Counted from the first letter of the stretch, positions 9,581 through 19,377 are shown. The stretch is 64,000 nucleotides of DNA from Mesorhizobium sp. M9A.F.Ca.ET.002.03.1.2 (GCF_003952365.1 NZ_CP034443.1:6351166-6415165), one strand, 5' to 3'. Made by a program: numbers and translations. Notes: generated from the sequence alone by a model not told the origin.

Positions 9581-9763
9581 TCGTGACAAATTTACAGCGC
9601 ATGATTGTCAAACGCAACACAGGTTTTCCTTTATTTTCCAACCAATCTTACGGTTTTCCTCGCCTGTTTCGCGTCGAAATGTAAATACTGTCACACCAAA
9701 CGGCGCGGAAATTTCCATGAGGCGGCGTTTTCTATCCCAGCAACGATTTATCCGGAGCGACCA

Positions 9764-11053
<1,290 letters not shown>

Positions 11054-11116
11054 CCGGAACGCAACGAACAGAGAAACCGCCCCAGAGGGCTATAAATACG
11101 CAGAAGGAGAAGACCA

Positions 11117-11359
11117 ATGGCATCGATAAGCCGCGTCAAGGAACGGGCCGAAGAACAGGCCACCACCATGAACGTCGACCAGCAAGCGACCATCCGCATG
11201 CTTGCGAACGACCTGCACAGGCTCAACCAGTCGGTGATGAAGGCGGTCGAGGCTGGCGTGTCGGTGGAGCTCGTGCGCTCGGCAAGACATCATGGCGGCG
11301 ACGGCAACTGGGGCGACCTGCTGATCCCGGTGATCGTCACGCAACGGAGCCTCGGCTGA
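11117..11359 (+). CDS. small conserved hypothetical protein downstream of isocitrate lyase
   Basis: An 80-residue soluble, mostly helical protein starting MASISRVKERAEEQATTM, with no recognised domain. AAGGAG lies 8 bases before the ATG, so it is very likely translated. It sits 63 bp after aceA on the same strand, so it may be cotranscribed, and is followed by a hairpin. The name hypothetical is used because no function can be read from it; its position suggests, weakly, a link with glyoxylate metabolism. Confidence 0.7.
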   Translation: MASISRVKERAEEQATTMNVDQQATIRMLANDLHRLNQSVMKAVEAGVSVELVRSARHHGGDGNWGDLLIPVIVTQRSLG

Positions 11360-11392
11360 CCGACATCCGTCCAAAGCCTGTTGTGGATCGGC

Positions 11393-11421
11393 ATCACCTG
11401 CACAGTCTCTGCGCAGGTGAT
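11393..11421 (+). terminator. probable terminator after the aceA-linked small gene
   Basis: A 9-bp stem (ATCACCTGC at 11393-11401 and GCAGGTGAT at 11413-11421) followed by the weakly T-rich TTGCCTTTG. It is 33 bp after the stop of the small gene. The short T tract makes this a moderate call. Confidence 0.5.
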
Positions 11422-11597
11422 TTGCCTTTGCACGACCGGTTTGCATTCGGGCCAGGAACAGACCTTGCTTTAAATTTTAACGTTTCTTGCGATATTTTCG
11501 ATGCCTGCCATTTCAGCTTGACATGGGCGGGGATCTCACGGCAATTGTCTCCAAAGTTTCAACCCTGCATTGAAACAAGACGAGTGCCCACCCGCTC

Positions 11598-12047
11598 ATG
11601 CGCCCCGTGAATCGTGAGACCAGCACTGCGAAGCACCTGAATTCGGTGAGCCGGACCATGCTCGCGGACTTCACCCGCGTGCTCGTCGTCGGAAAGTCGC
11701 CGGTCAACCGGGTGGTGGTTTCGAAAATCGTCGAACGGTCCGGGCTCAAACCGGTCTCGGAATCGCCCGAAACGGCAGCGGCGACGTTGCGATCGCTCAT
11801 TCCCGGCGCTGTCGTCCTCGATGGCGGAGCGGACAACAAGGACTGCGACGCGCTGATGTCGGGTATCGATGCGTTGCGCCGAACGTCGGGCAAGTCGGTC
11901 CCCTCGGTGATCCTGCTTTCAACCAAGAATGGCACACCGGAGAGCCTCGGCCTGTCGAGCATCGTCGATGCGGTGGTCGTCAAACCGATCACGACCGAAC
12001 GGCTGCAGCCGGTGATCGACCATTTCATCGGGCTCGGGCGCAGCTAG
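11598..12047 (+). CDS. receiver-domain-like protein with degenerate acidic pocket
   Basis: A 149-residue single-domain protein with the alternating pattern of CheY-like receivers. The first strand reads VLVVGKSPVNR, so the paired acidic residues expected there are replaced by G32-K33. A candidate phospho-acceptor Asp75 (VVLDGG) and the conserved lysine (VVKPI, near residue 129) remain, as does the Ser/Thr region LLSTKNG. It may therefore bind partners without normal Mg2+-dependent phosphorylation. No kinase or output domain is adjacent. A second possible start is the ATG at 11658. Confidence 0.7.
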   Translation: MRPVNRETSTAKHLNSVSRTMLADFTRVLVVGKSPVNRVVVSKIVERSGLKPVSESPETAAATLRSLIPGAVVLDGGADNKDCDALMSGIDALRRTSGKSVPSVILLSTKNGTPESLGLSSIVDAVVVKPITTERLQPVIDHFIGLGRS

Positions 12048-12166
12048 CCGGCGTCCGATCCGGCTCACCTGCCCTTCCTCGCTTCTTGCGATCGGATCTG
12101 GATGTCTTTATGTCGGCATGCGACCGGCCGGTGTCGCCTGACAGTGAACCCAGCCCTATGTCCTTT

Positions 12167-12178
12167 TGCAATTGCGAC
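12167..12178. promoter_or_regulatory. motif TGCAATTGCGAC upstream of the Mur-like gene
   Basis: The 12-mer TGCAATTGCGAC, containing the perfect palindrome GCAATTGC, lies 83 bp before the ATG of the Fur-family gene. The identical 12-mer occurs upstream of sitA (16314-16325). Two exact copies, each upstream of a gene in the same regulatory circuit, suggest a shared operator. Confidence 0.45.
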
Positions 12179-12260
12179 GCATCTGGGATAGCACTTTCGA
12201 ACAAATCCGCAGGCATGTTTCGACTTCACGACATGGCTGTCGATATTGGCGGATCATGAC

Positions 12261-12704
12261 ATGTCCTCAGAACAGACCATCGCCGCGCTTTGCAGGAAAC
12301 TCGGACTGCGCATCACAGGTCCGCGCCGCGTCATCATGCGCGTTCTATCCGAATCCAGCGACCATCCGGATGTGGTGGAACTCCACCGCCGCGTTGTCGC
12401 CATCGAGCCGACGATCGCGCTCGCCACTGTCTATCGCACCGTCAGCCTTCTGCGCGAAAAGGGCATTCTGGAGCGGCACACCTTTGGCGATGGGCGCGCC
12501 AGATACGAAACCGTCCCCCGTGAGCATCACGACCATCTCATCAACATCGAGACGGGAGATGTCGTCGAATTTCAGTCGGCGGAGATCGAGCGGCTCCAGG
12601 AGGAGATCGCCCGACAGCACGGATTCACGATCATCAGCCACAGACTGGAGATCTACGTGAAGCCGATTCAGAAAACGCGGCGCTCTCGTCAATCCAGAAA
12701 ATGA
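12261..12704 (+). CDS. Fur-family metal regulator, probably manganese-responsive (Mur-like)
   Basis: A 147-residue Fur-family repressor: winged helix in the N-terminal half (LATVYRTVSLLREKG is the recognition helix region) and a C-terminal dimerisation and metal domain with HTFGDGRARYE, REHHDH and ETGDVVEF. It lacks the CxxC pair that Zur proteins carry after the His-rich segment, which favours Fur/Mur over Zur. In rhizobia the Fur homologue often senses Mn2+ (Mur) and represses sitABCD, and here the gene converges on exactly such an operon with 10 bp between stops. The ATG at 12261 is preferred to a TTG at 12246. Confidence 0.82.
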   Translation: MSSEQTIAALCRKLGLRITGPRRVIMRVLSESSDHPDVVELHRRVVAIEPTIALATVYRTVSLLREKGILERHTFGDGRARYETVPREHHDHLINIETGDVVEFQSAEIERLQEEIARQHGFTIISHRLEIYVKPIQKTRRSRQSRK

Positions 12705-12714
12705 CCGCCCGTTT

Positions 12715-13560
12715 CTAAGCCTCCTCGCCAATCCCCATTCGGCCCACTTTGAGCGTGGTGACGGCAAAGGCCGCGATGAAGGCGGCGGACAGCATGAGAA
12801 CGATGGTCGGCGCCGGTGCACTATCGATGAAGAAGGACAGATAGACACCGAGAAACGAGGCGGCGACCGCGATCGCCACCGACAAGATCAGCATGGCGCT
12901 GAATTTCCTTGTCAGCAGGAAGGCGATGGCGCCAGGCGCGATCAGCATAGCGATGGCCATGATGATGCCGACCGCCTTCAGCGCGCCGACGATGGTGAGC
13001 GAGATCAGGCAAAGCAGGCCGTAATGGAGCAGATTGACCCGAAGACCAACCGCGCGAGCCTGGGCCGGGTCGAAGGCGTGCAGCAGGAAGTCGCGCCACT
13101 TGATCCCGATGATGCCGGCCGTGATCGCAGCAATGAGCCCCGTTTCAACGATGTCGCGCAGGCCGATGCCCAGCACGTCGCCGAACAATATGTGGTCGAG
13201 ATGCACGTTGGACTGGATCTTTACGTAAAGCACCAGGCCGAGGCCGAACATGCCGGAGAAGACGATGCCCATTACCGTGTCCTGCTTGATGCGGCTGTTG
13301 TCCTTGAGAAAGCCGGTTGCGAGAGCGCAGATCATCCCGGCGGCGAAGGCACCGACCGAATAGGGGAATCCAACGATGTATGCGATGACCACGCCGGGAA
13401 AGACGGCGTGGCTGATGGCGTCGCCCATCAGCGACCAGCCCTTGAGAACGAGGAAGCAGGAGAGCAACGCCGTCGGCACAGCGACCAGAACCGAAACAAT
13501 CAGGGCATTGACCATGAAGCCGAACTGGAAGGGAGTAAGCAGCGTATCGACGATGCTCAT
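12715..13560 (-). CDS. sitD: metal ABC transporter permease, SitD type
   Basis: A 281-residue permease of the ABC-3 (ZnuB/SitC/SitD) family with about eight hydrophobic segments, starting [16 protein letters not shown]. Family-typical pieces are LKGWSLMGDAISHAVFPGVV and IMAIAMLIAPGAIAFLLT. The true start is the ATG at 13560, overlapping the upstream permease stop by 4 bp (ATGA); the reading frame stays open far upstream, but that part is antisense shadow. It is the last gene of the operon and forms the membrane channel with SitC. The Mn2+/Fe2+ preference is inferred from the two-permease layout. Confidence 0.92.
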   Translation of the reverse strand: MSIVDTLLTPFQFGFMVNALIVSVLVAVPTALLSCFLVLKGWSLMGDAISHAVFPGVVIAYIVGFPYSVGAFAAGMICALATGFLKDNSRIKQDTVMGIVFSGMFGLGLVLYVKIQSNVHLDHILFGDVLGIGLRDIVETGLIAAITAGIIGIKWRDFLLHAFDPAQARAVGLRVNLLHYGLLCLISLTIVGALKAVGIIMAIAMLIAPGAIAFLLTRKFSAMLILSVAIAVAASFLGVYLSFFIDSAPAPTIVLMLSAAFIAAFAVTTLKVGRMGIGEEA

Positions 13561-14414
13561 GGGCTGGCCTCCAAGGCGCTCGCCGCGCGGCGGCGAGCTG
13601 CCAGCATTCCGTGCTTGGGAGCGAAGAAGAACGCGGCGAGAAAGATCAGCGTCTGCAGCACGACGATGATGCCGCCGGTGGCGCCGTCGAGGAAGTAGCT
13701 GGCATAGGCGCCGGTGAAACTCGTGGCCGCGCCGATGAAAACCGCGATGACGAGCAGGCGCGGAAAGCGGTCCGTCAGAAGATAGGCGGTCGCGCCGGGC
13801 GTCACCACCATGCAGATGACGAGAAAGGCGCCGACGGTCTGAAGCGCGGCGACCGTGGAGGCCGATAGCAGCGTGAAGAACATGATCTTGAGCGCGCTCG
13901 GGTTGAGGCCGATCGAGCGGGCATGGCTCTCGTCGAAGAAGACCACCATCAGGTCCTTCCATTTCACCAGCAGGATGGCGAGCGAGACGAAGCCTATGAT
14001 GGCGAGCTGAAGCGTGTCTTCCGGGGTGATGGCCAGGATATTGCCGAGCACGATCGTCTGGATGTTCACGGAGGTCGGTGACAGCGACACCATGAACAGG
14101 CCGAGGCCGAAGAAGGAGGAGAAGATCAGGCCGATGATGGCGTCCTCCTTCAGCTTGGTGCGCTGGTTGAGGAAGAGCATCGCCGCAGCGGCGAGCCCGC
14201 CGGAGAAAAAGGCGCCGATCGAGAAGGGAAGGCCCAGCATATAGGCGCCGGCGACGCCCGGCACGATCGAATGCGAGAGCGCGTCGCCGATCAGCGACCA
14301 GCCTTTCAGCATCAGATAGCAGGACAGGAAGGCGCAGACACCGCCGACCAAGGCGGACACCCACATGGCATTGAGCATATATTCGTAGCCGAACGGCTCG
14401 AGCAGGACACTCAT
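13557..14414 (-). CDS. sitC: metal ABC transporter permease, SitC type
   Basis: A 285-residue ABC-3 family permease, paralogous to the next gene (it shares [19 protein letters not shown] and the late [20 protein letters not shown] block). It starts 4 bp inside the end of the ATPase gene and ends overlapping sitD by 4 bp, so all four genes are translationally coupled. Two different permeases in one operon is the SitABCD arrangement; ZnuABC zinc systems normally have one. Its C-terminus is cytoplasmic and basic (AARRRAAS). Confidence 0.92.
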   Translation of the reverse strand: MSVLLEPFGYEYMLNAMWVSALVGGVCAFLSCYLMLKGWSLIGDALSHSIVPGVAGAYMLGLPFSIGAFFSGGLAAAAMLFLNQRTKLKEDAIIGLIFSSFFGLGLFMVSLSPTSVNIQTIVLGNILAITPEDTLQLAIIGFVSLAILLVKWKDLMVVFFDESHARSIGLNPSALKIMFFTLLSASTVAALQTVGAFLVICMVVTPGATAYLLTDRFPRLLVIAVFIGAATSFTGAYASYFLDGATGGIIVVLQTLIFLAAFFFAPKHGMLAARRRAASALEASP

Positions 14415-15316
14415 TCGTCCGGTTCCCGCATCTTTTGCTGCATGGCGCCGTTCTCTCCGTAGAAGACCAGTGGCCGCTCGTCGTCGGTGATGACGGCAAG
14501 GCGGCGCTTGTCGTCGTCCTCATGCAGTCCGGCGCCGCCCAGCACGAAATGGCGCAAGACGCCGCCAAAAGCCTTTTCCAGGTTCGCCTGCGTGAAGGTC
14601 TGGCCTGTCGGCCCGTAGGCAAGGACCGTGTTCCGGAGCAGCACGGCACGGTCGCAGAATTCCGGCACGCTACCCAGATTGTGCGTCGAGACCAGCATCA
14701 CTCGGCCTTCGTTCCGGAGCGCGCGCAGCAGTTCGACGATAGCGTCCTCGGTCCTGACGTCGACGCCGGTGAAGGGCTCGTCGAGCAGGATGACGCGCCC
14801 GTCCTGCGCCAGCGCCCGAGCGAGAAAGACGCGCTTCTTCTGCCCGCCCGAAAGCTCGCCGATCTGGCGCTTACGGAAATCGCTCATGCCGACACGCGCA
14901 AGCGCGGCCGTAACCGCCTCACGATCAGCCGCCTTCGGGAGGCGCATCATGCCCATATGGCCGTAGCGGCCCATCATGACGACGTCCTCGACCAGGACTG
15001 GAAAGTTCCAGTCAACCTCCTCGGCCTGCGGCACATAGGCGACGACGTTCTTCCTCAGCGCGGCCGCGGCCGGCTGTCCGAGAACAAGAATCTCTCCCTT
15101 TGCCAGCCGCACGAAGCCCATGATGGCTTTGAACAGCGTCGACTTGCCCGAGCCGTTGACACCGACAAGTGCCGTGATCGTGCCTGTCGGAATTTCAAAG
15201 CTCGCATCCCGCAGCGCCGTTTGGCCGTTGCGGTAGGTGACGGTCGCGCCCCGGACGGCGAGACCGCCTCCCGCATCCTCGGACACGGGGGCAAGAGGCG
15301 GAACGGCTGCGTTCAT
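14411..15316 (-). CDS. sitB: metal ABC transporter ATP-binding protein, SitB type
   Basis: A 301-residue ABC ATPase. Walker A is GVNGSGKST (about residues 52-60), the signature is LSGGQKKR, Walker B is [12 protein letters not shown] and the H-loop is VSTHNLG. After the ATPase core there is a roughly 55-residue C-terminal extension ([14 protein letters not shown] and on) with an acidic-basic tract, somewhat longer than the minimal MntB/SitB length. It overlaps both neighbours by 4 bp and powers Mn2+/Fe2+ import. Confidence 0.93.
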   Translation of the reverse strand: MNAAVPPLAPVSEDAGGGLAVRGATVTYRNGQTALRDASFEIPTGTITALVGVNGSGKSTLFKAIMGFVRLAKGEILVLGQPAAAALRKNVVAYVPQAEEVDWNFPVLVEDVVMMGRYGHMGMMRLPKAADREAVTAALARVGMSDFRKRQIGELSGGQKKRVFLARALAQDGRVILLDEPFTGVDVRTEDAIVELLRALRNEGRVMLVSTHNLGSVPEFCDRAVLLRNTVLAYGPTGQTFTQANLEKAFGGVLRHFVLGGAGLHEDDDKRRLAVITDDERPLVFYGENGAMQQKMREPDE

Positions 15317-16233
15317 TGCGACAGCCCTGTGGCGAGGCCTTTCTGAATCGTATCCGATGTCACCCGCAGCAGGTCGATATAGGTCGGCACCGGGCCGTCC
15401 GCCTGGCTGAGAGAGTCGACATAGAGCACGCCGCCGTAATGCGCTCCGGTCTCGCGCGCGACCTGCCGAGCCGGCTTGTCGGACACGGTGCTTTCGCTGA
15501 AGACGGCGACGATCTTGTTTTCCCTGACGGCGTCGATCACCTTGCGAACCTGCCGCGGGGTGCCTTGCTGGTCAGCGTTGATCGGCCACAAATAAAGCTC
15601 CTTCAGCTCGAAATCGCGTGCGAGGTAGGAGAAAGCGCCTTCGCTCGACACCAGCCAGCGCTTGTCCTGCGGGATCGAGGCAAGCTTATCGCGGATCGGC
15701 GCGACGGCCGCCTCTATCTTTGCCTTGTAGGCTTCTGCGTTGGCCTTGTAGGTCTCGGCATGCGCCGGATCGTGCTCGACGAAGGCGTCGCGGATATTGT
15801 CGACGTAGATCAGCGCGCTTGTCGGCGACATCCACGCATGCGGATTCGGTTTGCCCGTATAGGGTCCCTCGGCGATGCTCATCGGTTGGACGCCCTCAGA
15901 GACGACAGCGCCGGGCACGTCGCTGAGGTTCTGGAAGAATTTCTCGAACCAGAGTTCGAGGCCGAGCCCGTTCCACAGAATGAGCTGTGCGCCCTGGGCG
16001 CGCTGAATGTCACCCGGCGTTGGCGCGTAATTGTGGATTTCTGCGCCCGGCTTTGTGATCGATTCCACGATTGCTGCGTCGCCCGCCACGTTCTTCGCCA
16101 TGTCGGCGATGACGGTGAAGGTCGTCACGGCCTTGAATTTTTCCTGCGCCTTCGCTGGGCTTAAAGCCACTGCCGCAGCGAACACCGCAGCCATCAACCC
16201 GACAACAACCAATCGCCCGTATCTCTCGATCAT
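15313..16233 (-). CDS. sitA: periplasmic metal-binding protein, SitA type
   Basis: A 306-residue cluster A-I (PsaA/ZnuA-like) binding protein with a Sec signal peptide ([20 protein letters not shown], cleavage after KAQ near residue 30). The four metal ligands of the family can be placed at His in [11 protein letters not shown], His in NPHAWMSP, Glu in [13 protein letters not shown] and Asp in YVDSLSQ. It lacks the His-rich loop of zinc-specific ZnuA proteins, which fits Mn/Fe. The start at 16233 follows an AGGAGAT ribosome-binding site; longer in-frame readings to 16449 add no signal peptide. A Mur-type motif lies about 80 bp upstream. Confidence 0.93.
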   Translation of the reverse strand: MIERYGRLVVVGLMAAVFAAAVALSPAKAQEKFKAVTTFTVIADMAKNVAGDAAIVESITKPGAEIHNYAPTPGDIQRAQGAQLILWNGLGLELWFEKFFQNLSDVPGAVVSEGVQPMSIAEGPYTGKPNPHAWMSPTSALIYVDNIRDAFVEHDPAHAETYKANAEAYKAKIEAAVAPIRDKLASIPQDKRWLVSSEGAFSYLARDFELKELYLWPINADQQGTPRQVRKVIDAVRENKIVAVFSESTVSDKPARQVARETGAHYGGVLYVDSLSQADGPVPTYIDLLRVTSDTIQKGLATGLSQ

Positions 16234-16313
16234 CAATATCTCCTGTCGCGATTTACTCTCATGTCCGCCGGTAGCGGCCAATATGCGACTGCGACGCGCG
16301 CTTTCGAATATTC

Positions 16314-16325
16314 TGCAATTGCGAC
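16314..16325. promoter_or_regulatory. motif TGCAATTGCGAC upstream of sitA
   Basis: An exact second copy of the 12-mer found upstream of the Fur-family gene, about 80 bp before the sitA start. It is followed by TGATTTGCAAG, which may form a longer imperfect operator with the TGCAATT half. Binding by the Mur-like protein is inferred from the coupling of motif and neighbours. Confidence 0.5.
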
Positions 16326-16479
16326 TGATTTGCAAGTAGAAAACGGTTTGACGCCGCGGATTGCATGCGGCCGAGCGATTTGGCGTCAGCGACAGTGCGA
16401 TCCTATGGCCAAGCGAACAACAAGATTGCGACACGTTGATGTCCAGCATCGACGTCCGGCCCGACGCCGAGACACGCGA

Positions 16480-17196
16480 TCAGCCGGCTTTCCCGATGCT
16501 TTCGATCAGCCGGGGCAATTCAGAGAGATCGGCGATCTGGCGGAAGCGAGGCGCGGTGACCGGCGGCTCGACATGTTCCAGCACCCAGGTCAGTTCATGC
16601 GGCACGTGGATGCCCCAACTGCCGGCCTCGATGGCCGGTACCACGTCCGACTTCAGCGAATTGCCGACCATCATGCTTTTTTCGGCGCCATCGCCGTGGC
16701 GACTGAAGATGCGGGCATACGTGGCGGGGCTCTTGTCGCTGACGATCTCGACGGCATCGAACAGGTCACCCAGACCGGATTGCGCCAGCTTGCGTTCCTG
16801 ATCGAAGAGGTCGCCCTTGGTGATCAGCACCAGGCGATACGCGCCTGCCAGCTCTTCCACGGCTTCGCGCGCATGGGGCAGCGCCTCGATCGGATGGCTA
16901 AGCATCTCGCGACCCGCGGCAAGAATTTCGGCGATGACCGAGGCCGGCGCGCGGCCCCCGGTAATCTCGATCGCCGTTTCGATCATTGACAGGGTAAACC
17001 CCTTGATGCCGAAGCCGTAGACGGCGAGGTTGCGCTTCTCGGCCTCCAGCAATCTTGCCGAAATGTGCTGTTCCTCGGCATGATCGGCAAGCAGCGCGGC
17101 AAAGCGCCTCTCGGTCATGCGGAAGAACTGCTCGTTCTGCCAGAGCGTGTCGTCGGCGTCGAAGCCGATGGTGGTCAATTCATGATTGTTCTGCAT
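16480..17196 (-). CDS. HAD-superfamily hydrolase
   Basis: A 238-residue haloacid-dehalogenase-fold phosphatase. Motif I is FDADDTLW (nucleophile Asp13, general acid Asp15), motif II is LITKGD, motif III uses the lysine in SDKSPATY and motif IV is MMVGNSLKSDVVPA. A helical cap lies between motifs I and II (about residues 25-95), as in subclass-I HADs acting on small phosphate esters. The substrate is unknown. The ATG at 17196 begins right at the domain; longer in-frame readings are unlikely. It is divergent from puuA with 153 bp between them. Confidence 0.88.
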   Translation of the reverse strand: MQNNHELTTIGFDADDTLWQNEQFFRMTERRFAALLADHAEEQHISARLLEAEKRNLAVYGFGIKGFTLSMIETAIEITGGRAPASVIAEILAAGREMLSHPIEALPHAREAVEELAGAYRLVLITKGDLFDQERKLAQSGLGDLFDAVEIVSDKSPATYARIFSRHGDGAEKSMMVGNSLKSDVVPAIEAGSWGIHVPHELTWVLEHVEPPVTAPRFRQIADLSELPRLIESIGKAG

Positions 17197-17349
17197 TCGA
17201 CGTCTTCGAACCGAGGCAACTGGATTCGCATCGAACCTAAGCCGCCTGGAGCGATTTTCAACTGCGCGGGCGAACGCAGGCCGGCTCCCCTTCCCTTCCA
17301 TCACCGGCCCCGGCTATACTCCCAAATCCGAAACCCAATCTGGTGATTG

Positions 17350-18783
17350 ATGCCGCCTGCAAAAAAGGAAGTCCGTCCGTCGAGCCGCGGAGGACGCGCC
17401 CGCACGCCTGCCTTCGTGAAAAATCAACGCGGCGTGAAGAACTGGAAGGAAGTCAGCGCCTGGCTGGAATGGCGCGGCATCGAAGATATCGAATGCATTA
17501 CGCCCGACCAGGCGGGTGTTGCGCGCGGCAAGATGATGCCGTCGAAGAAATTCACCTCCAACACCTCGCTGGCGCTGCCTTCGGCGGTGTTCATGACGAC
17601 GATCTCCGGCGGCTACCCTGAGGACGGCAACGGCTTCCACTATCCGGAAGACGACGGCGACCTCAAGCTGATGCCGGACCTTTCGACACTGACCGTGGTG
17701 CCGTGGGAAGAGGATCCGACGGCGGCGGTTATCTGCGACCTGGTCCACCAGGACGGCCGCTCGGTCGAGTTCACGCCGCGCAACGTGCTGAAGCGCGTGC
17801 TTGCCGCCTACGACAAGCGCGGACTGAAGCCGGTGGTGGCGCCCGAGATCGAGTTCTACCTGGTGCGCAAGAATCCCGATCCGGATTACCCGTTGACCCC
17901 GCCGGTCGGGCGCTCCGGCCGACCGATCGGCGGCGGCGCCGGCTATTCGATCGCCGGCGTCAACGAGTTCGACGAACTGATCGACGACATCTACCATTTC
18001 TCCGAAAGCCAGGGCCTGGAAATCGACACGCTGATCCATGAGGAAGGCGCCGGCCAGCTCGAGATCAATCTGCGCCACGGCGATCCGATCGAGCTCGCCG
18101 ACCAGGTGTTCATGTTCAAGCGCACCATCCGCGAGGCGGCGCTGAAGCATGATATCTATGCCACCTTCATGGCCAAGCCGATCCAGGGGCAGCCCGGTTC
18201 GGCCATGCATATCCACCAGTCGATCATCGACAAGAAGACCGGCAGAAACGTCTTTTCTGCCGAGGACGGCTCGGAAACCGAAGCCTTCTTCCATTTCGTC
18301 GGCGGCATGCAGAAGCACGTGCCGAACGCGCTGGTGATGTTTGCGCCCTATGTCAACTCCTACCGCCGGCTGACGCAGTCGGCTTCGGCGCCGGTCAACA
18401 ACAAGTGGGGCTACGACAACCGCACCACCGCGTTCCGCGTTCCGCGCTCCGACCCGGCAGCCAGGCGCGTCGAAAACCGCATCCCCTCCTCCGACGCCAA
18501 TCCCTATCTGGCGCTGGCCGCATCGCTTGCCTGCGGGCTGATCGGCATGACCAACAAGATCAAGGCCGAACCGCCGGTTCTCACCACCGCCAACGAGGAC
18601 GAGATCGACCTGCCGCGCAGCCTGCTCGAAGCCGTCGACCTGTTCGAAGCCGACGAAGAACTCTGTGCGCTGCTCGGCAAGTCGTTCGCCGCGACTTATG
18701 CGGCGATCAAGCGGGCGGAATTCGAGACCTTCATGGAAGTGATCAGCCCGTGGGAGCGGGAATATCTGCTGCTGAATGTTTAG
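17350..18783 (+). CDS. puuA: gamma-glutamylputrescine synthetase (glutamine synthetase family)
   Basis: A 477-residue member of the glutamine synthetase superfamily. Catalytic-domain landmarks are PEIEFYLV, HEEGAGQLEINL, GSAMHIHQS, NNKWGYDNRTTAFRVP and RVENRIPSSDANPYLA. Divergence from GlnA and the presence of puuB downstream argue for ligation of glutamate to putrescine, the first step of the Puu degradation route. The ATG at 17350 directly follows an in-frame TTG. A basic, probably disordered N-terminal tail (about 30 residues) precedes the domain. Together with potFGHI in this window it makes a plausible putrescine-as-nitrogen-source pathway. A different amine substrate is possible. Confidence 0.85.
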   Translation: MPPAKKEVRPSSRGGRARTPAFVKNQRGVKNWKEVSAWLEWRGIEDIECITPDQAGVARGKMMPSKKFTSNTSLALPSAVFMTTISGGYPEDGNGFHYPEDDGDLKLMPDLSTLTVVPWEEDPTAAVICDLVHQDGRSVEFTPRNVLKRVLAAYDKRGLKPVVAPEIEFYLVRKNPDPDYPLTPPVGRSGRPIGGGAGYSIAGVNEFDELIDDIYHFSESQGLEIDTLIHEEGAGQLEINLRHGDPIELADQVFMFKRTIREAALKHDIYATFMAKPIQGQPGSAMHIHQSIIDKKTGRNVFSAEDGSETEAFFHFVGGMQKHVPNALVMFAPYVNSYRRLTQSASAPVNNKWGYDNRTTAFRVPRSDPAARRVENRIPSSDANPYLALAASLACGLIGMTNKIKAEPPVLTTANEDEIDLPRSLLEAVDLFEADEELCALLGKSFAATYAAIKRAEFETFMEVISPWEREYLLLNV

Positions 18784-18789
18784 GGGACT

Positions 18790-18813
18790 AGGGCAATAGG
18801 GCAATAGGGCAAT
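18790..18813. repeat. left 8-bp tandem array, three units of AGGGCAAT
   Basis: Three perfect head-to-tail copies of AGGGCAAT begin 7 bp after the puuA stop and are followed by AGGGGG. Read on the other strand each unit is ATTGCCCT, one base different from the ACTGCCCT unit of the array at 19201-19360. The two arrays are thus in opposite orientation and bracket one small gene. Confidence 0.9.
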
Positions 18814-18825
18814 AGGGGGAGCACG

Positions 18826-19194
18826 GTGACGGCTAGGATTGAATCATACCGGGATCTGATCGTCTGGCAGCAAGGAATGGACCTGGCCGTTTCAGTTTAC
18901 GAGATGACAAGAGCTTGGCCGAAAGATGAACTCTATGGGCTGACGAATCAGGTGCGTCGAGCAGCAACCTCGATACCCGCCAACATCGCCGAGGGTTACG
19001 GTCGAGAGAGTCGAGCTTCTTACCAGCAATTTCTCAGAATCGCTCAAGGGTCACTCAAAGAGTTAGAGACGCATCTTCTGATCGCACAGCGTGTTGGAAT
19101 CGTTTCAACTGAAGCGGTCGGGCCTTTGATGGCTCTCAGCGAGAGCGTCGGAAAACTCGTACGACTTCTGATCCGTAAGCTGTCGAACGAATAG
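18826..19194 (+). CDS. four-helix-bundle protein (23S rRNA intervening-sequence protein family)
   Basis: A 122-residue, all-helical protein. The core SYRDLIVWQQGMDLAV, PKDELYGLTNQVRRA and SIPANIAEGYGR is diagnostic of the family first found inside 23S rRNA intervening sequences and related to the Avd accessory protein of diversity-generating retroelements. Most members have no established function. It begins with GTG after GGGGGAGCAC. It is inserted between puuA and puuB on the same strand, and both flanks are 8-bp tandem repeats in opposite orientation, unlike anything around the neighbouring genes. AT-richer codon choice than puuA/puuB hints at separate origin. Confidence 0.9.
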   Translation: MTARIESYRDLIVWQQGMDLAVSVYEMTRAWPKDELYGLTNQVRRAATSIPANIAEGYGRESRASYQQFLRIAQGSLKELETHLLIAQRVGIVSTEAVGPLMALSESVGKLVRLLIRKLSNE

Positions 19195-19200
19195 ATACCT

Positions 19201-19360
19201 ACTGCCCTACTGCCCTACTGCCCTACTGCCCTACTGCCCTACTGCCCTACTTCCCTACTGCCCTACTGCCCTACTGCCCTACTTCCCTACTGCCCTACTG
19301 CCCTACTGCCCTACTGCCCTACTGCCCTACTGCCCTACTTCCCTACTGCCCTACTTCCCT
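19201..19360. repeat. right 8-bp tandem array, 20 units of ACTGCCCT/ACTTCCCT
   Basis: Twenty uninterrupted 8-bp units run from 19201 to 19360: sixteen ACTGCCCT and four ACTTCCCT (starting at 19249, 19281, 19337 and 19353), then a decayed ACTCCCTG. The array starts 6 bp after the stop of the four-helix-bundle gene and ends 17 bp before the puuB ATG. There are no spacers, so it is not a CRISPR. Its unit is the reverse complement, with one change, of the left array unit. Confidence 0.95.
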
Positions 19361-19377
19361 ACTCCCTGTCGATCATC

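Noticed and set aside
12261..16233. Zur-znuABC zinc uptake interpretation
   Set aside because: The regulator lacks the CxxC pair of Zur, the operon has two permeases and the binding protein lacks a His-rich loop; Mur-sitABCD fits better.
19201..19360. Tandem array considered as a CRISPR
   Set aside because: Units are 8 bp, contiguous and without spacers; no cas genes are nearby.
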